In this document: in pieces, positions 61,382 to 64,000 of the stretch
How positions within the stretch are numbered: the first letter of the stretch is position 1
Layout: the number at the start of each line of letters is the position of its first letter
Assembly: GCA_020226215.1 (NCBI GenBank)
Contig: CM035233.1
Location: 74,963,317 to 75,027,316, forward strand
DNA from: Sindora glabra
Lineage: Eukaryota; Streptophyta; Magnoliopsida; Fabales; Fabaceae
Reading direction: 5' to 3'
Length of the DNA stretch: 64,000 nt
The notes under the pieces: generated by a model
Databases searched by the model: none
What the model saw: only the letters and a program-made list of their open reading frames with translations
Told to the model about the DNA's origin: nothing
Made by a program: the position numbers and the translations under genes

Positions 61382-61636
61382 TAATTATTATATTTAAGTT
61401 ATAATTTACGTAAAATAAAATAAAATAAAACAAAACCAAATATAATAATTATATTGTCAAAATGAAACGTAATACATTGTGTAATATTACAATTATCTCT
61501 ATGATTAGCTCTTAGAACACATATCAACATAAGAGTTATAACCTTGTGAAGAACCATAAGAAATTATAATCTCATGAATCCATAACTTTTGAAAATTAAG
61601 AGATTACACATTTAATATTTTGAAAATTCATAATAA

Positions 61637-62219
61637 TCCCCCGCTATTTTCAAAATATTGAAATAGCATTAATAGACCATTAACAATTTTGAAACAAATC
61701 ATATGTATAAATAATGACATCTTATTATTAAATCACTATTTTGTAAAAGTTTATCACAATAAATCTGAATAGAATAGTAAATAAGCTTTAAACCAATTAT
61801 TCTTTTTAATAAGCTGCATAAATTTTTACACATATGATTTAAGATGCAAACAACTATAGTAAGAAATAATACGTTTAAAGCCTTGTATTCATATCTTTTT
61901 CATAAATATTTCAAGCTAAGCCTTTGGCTCCTTAGAATGGCCAAAATCCACATGTACAAAAGCAAGCTCAAATACTCCTGCTATTTGGTATTTTTATCAA
62001 ATTTGCTAAGTATTGTGTCAACACAACCTTCTCTAAGTGAATTACAAGAAAACAAATACTATTCACCTTAGAATTGAAACAATTAGCTCGTTATAGTACT
62101 TCAATCACATTGTTGATGTACTTTGACTCATTGAACTCAAGACATGATATTGTATTATATGTTGAGTTGAGGTTCCATTAATGGTGACTTAATTTTGTAG
62201 GCTTGAGACCCATCCTTTT
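61637..62219. other. Copia 3' untranslated region and polypurine tract
   Basis: The minus strand at about 61637-61655 reads GAAAATAGCGGGGGAT, a likely polypurine tract next to the LTR. The remaining sequence up to the RNase H end is AT-rich and non-coding; the open frame at 61844-62071 (plus) is not recognised. Confidence 0.55.
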
Positions 62220-64000
62220 TTAAATAATATTCACAAGATCACAATTGAACTTTTTTGTTAAAGGATCAATCATGTTATGACTTGACCTTACAAAATCAAT
62301 AGTAATCACTCTATTTGTAATCAAGTCTCTTACATAACTATGTCTAAGATCAATGGGTCGAGACTTGCAATTATATACTTGACTATATGCTCTAGTCAAA
62401 GTTGTAGTACTATCACAATTAATAGAAATAAAAGCTATTGATATAGGCCACAAGAGAATTTCATATAATAAATCCCTTAAACATTCAACTTCTTTACATG
62501 TAAAAGTTAAAGCTACAAATTTAGTAACCATGGTGGAGTCACTTATACATATTTACTTCTTGGATCCCCAAGAGATGGCACCTTTACCAAACATGAAAAT
62601 CCATCCAATTGTCGATATATAATCATCCTTATGGATAAACTAACAAGCATTAAAAGATCCTTCTAGTATTGAAGGAAATCCTACATAACTCAGGTCATAA
62701 TCCTTTGTTTTGTGTAGGTATTTTAAAATTTTTCTAACACCATGCTAATGCATGTCACTATGATTGCTTGTGTATGTACTCATTCAACCAACAACATAAG
62801 TTATATCAGGTCGAGTACATGTCATTGCATATATCAAGCGTCCTATTACTTTTGTACATTCTAGTTGTGATACTAAGTTTCCAATATTCTTCACAAAATT
62901 CATATTTAGATCAAATGATATTGATACAGGAGTGCATTTTTTATGATTGAACTCTTTTAGAATTTTTTCAATATAATGTGTTTGAAAAATCACAACACCC
63001 CCTTAATTTCTTATGATTCTTATTGCAAGGATGAATCAGTTTCACCTATATCTTTCATATCAATGCTTTTAGACAAAGAGGATTTTGTGAGCTCAACCTA
63101 TTCCAAATCAAGTCCTAATATTAACATGCCATTCACATATTGGCAAATTAGAACTGTTTTTTGCCTATCAAACTTGCTTATTAGATTCATTAACCTTAAA
63201 GCCATTAGCAAAAATGATCTCATCAAATTTTTTATACCACTATTTAGGTGCTTACTTTAATCCATATAAGGATTTTACAAACTTACACACCTTATGTTCT
63301 TGACCAAGCATAACAAAGCTTTCAAGTTATTTCATATACACTTCTTTATCCAATTCACTATTAAGGAATGCGGTTTTAACATCTATTTGGTAAATTACTA
63401 AATTGTGAATTGAAGTAAGTGCAATTAGAACTCTTATTGTGCTTATTCTTGTTACAGAAGAATATGTGTCAAACTAATCAATGCCATGCTTTTGTGAAAA
63501 ACCTTTGGCAACCAATCTGGCTTTAAATTTATCAATGGTTCTGTCCATCTTCATTTTCCTTTTGAAAATTTATTTATAACCAATTGGTTTGGAATCAAGT
63601 AAAAGATCAACCAATTTCCAAGTTTTATTGCTCATAATTGAATTAATTTCATCATTGATGGCTTCTTTCCAAAATGTGGCATCTTGTAATTTCATTATCT
63701 CTTGGTACGTTTTAGGATCAGACTCAGTGTTAAAGTGATTGCTTATAGACTTTCTTATACCTTCAACAAGATACATAAAAAAGTTAGAGTCAAATGTCTT
63801 TACTGTCTTTTGTCTTTTGCTCCTTTAAAGTTCAGTGACTTCATCTTCATATTGATTCTCTAATACATTGTGTCTTTACCAAGGTTTTGATTTTACCTTT
63901 GGCTATTATCATTAACATGAGAAATAGAGTCGTATCTATTCTCCTCAACATCTCGTGACTCAATAATAACTAATATTAAGTTATTTGATTCAATAATTAT
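62220..64000 (-). pseudogene. Ty1/copia Pol remnant (RT and RNase H), runs off the window
   Basis: Read on the minus strand from the window end inward, the parts are DATFWKEAINDEINSIMSNK, LVDLLLDSKPIGYKWIFKRK, FKARLVAKGFSQKHGIDQ, YQIDVKTAFLNSELDKEVYM, the SLYGLK and WYKKFDE region, then HYIEKILKEFNHKKCTPVSI, GRLIYAMTCTRPDITYVVG and an RNase H end with INCDSTTTLTRAYS and IDFVRSSHNMIDPLTK. This is the copia order. Many stops lie between the open parts, and the RT YxDD block is damaged, so the element is dead. Gag, protease and integrase would be beyond 64000. Confidence 0.9.

Larger units (their letters stand above)
57993..61636 (-). repeat. Copia LTR interrupted by a Pack-MULE
   Basis: On the plus strand it starts TGTTAGGTTACGG (57993). 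It ends near 61636, right before ATCCCCCGCTATTTTC, the reverse complement of a polypurine tract. Read on the minus strand, this is the 3' LTR of the copia element whose Pol lies at 62220-64000. Without the 1.85-kb insertion it would be about 1.8 kb. A (CA)n(TA)n microsatellite lies at 58633-58668. The inner boundary is uncertain by several bases, and the partner LTR is outside the window. Confidence 0.65.

Noticed and set aside
1..64000. CRISPR arrays, bacterial operons, plastid or mitochondrial insertions
   Set aside because: No regular short-spaced repeats, no ribosome-binding-site-led gene strings and no recognisable organelle genes; the window is plant nuclear DNA.

Overview
The window is plant nuclear DNA, most likely from a eudicot. 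It is very AT-rich, its genes are split by short GT-AG introns, and most of it is transposon debris. The protein families seen (TSR2, a BAHD acyltransferase, plant CYSD-type cysteine synthases, a Tubby-like C-terminus, a plant-type U1 snRNA promoter) are all typical of flowering plants. The species cannot be fixed from sequence alone. All exon models were built by hand from reading frame and splice sites; no RNA evidence was available.

Layout. 1-3.6 kb: an intact minus-strand TSR2 gene (rRNA processing) preceded by AT-rich DNA and a broken coding fragment. 4.7-15.0 kb: a complete but decayed Ty3/gypsy chromovirus with 2.7-kb LTRs, initiator-Met PBS and polypurine tract. 16.2-22.1 kb: a non-coding array of long diverged direct repeats with two levels of periodicity. 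22.1-25.4 kb: AT-rich DNA with two MITE-like stretches. 25.4-26.8 kb: an intact two-exon BAHD acyltransferase gene (minus). 26.8-31.8 kb: gene-free DNA with small tandem repeats.

31.8-56.8 kb is a four-member tandem array of CYSD-like cysteine synthase genes, all minus strand. Copies 1 (31812-34310) and 3 (47083-50100) each reconstruct to ten exons and 323 codons with matching exon lengths. Copies 2 and 4 are pseudogenes. All four keep an unusual GC-AG intron after the PLP-lysine exon. Transposons have invaded the array: a Ty1/copia RNase H piece lies where exons 4-6 of copy 2 should be, and a gag-only LTR element (39147-42723) and a Helitron relic (about 43005-44811) sit between copies 2 and 3. 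A U1 snRNA gene with a complete plant Pol II snRNA promoter (54057-54308) lies where the 3' end of copy 4 should be.

58-64 kb: a minus-strand Ty1/copia element running off the window end. Its long LTR is interrupted at 59541-61381 by a Mutator-like element with about 65-bp terminal inverted repeats and a perfect 9-bp target duplication. That element carries a fragment of a Tubby-like protein gene and no transposase: a Pack-MULE.

The best second-look items are the Pack-MULE, the U1 gene with an altered U1-70K loop, the gag-only LTR element, the shared GC-AG intron and the repeat array at 16-22 kb.
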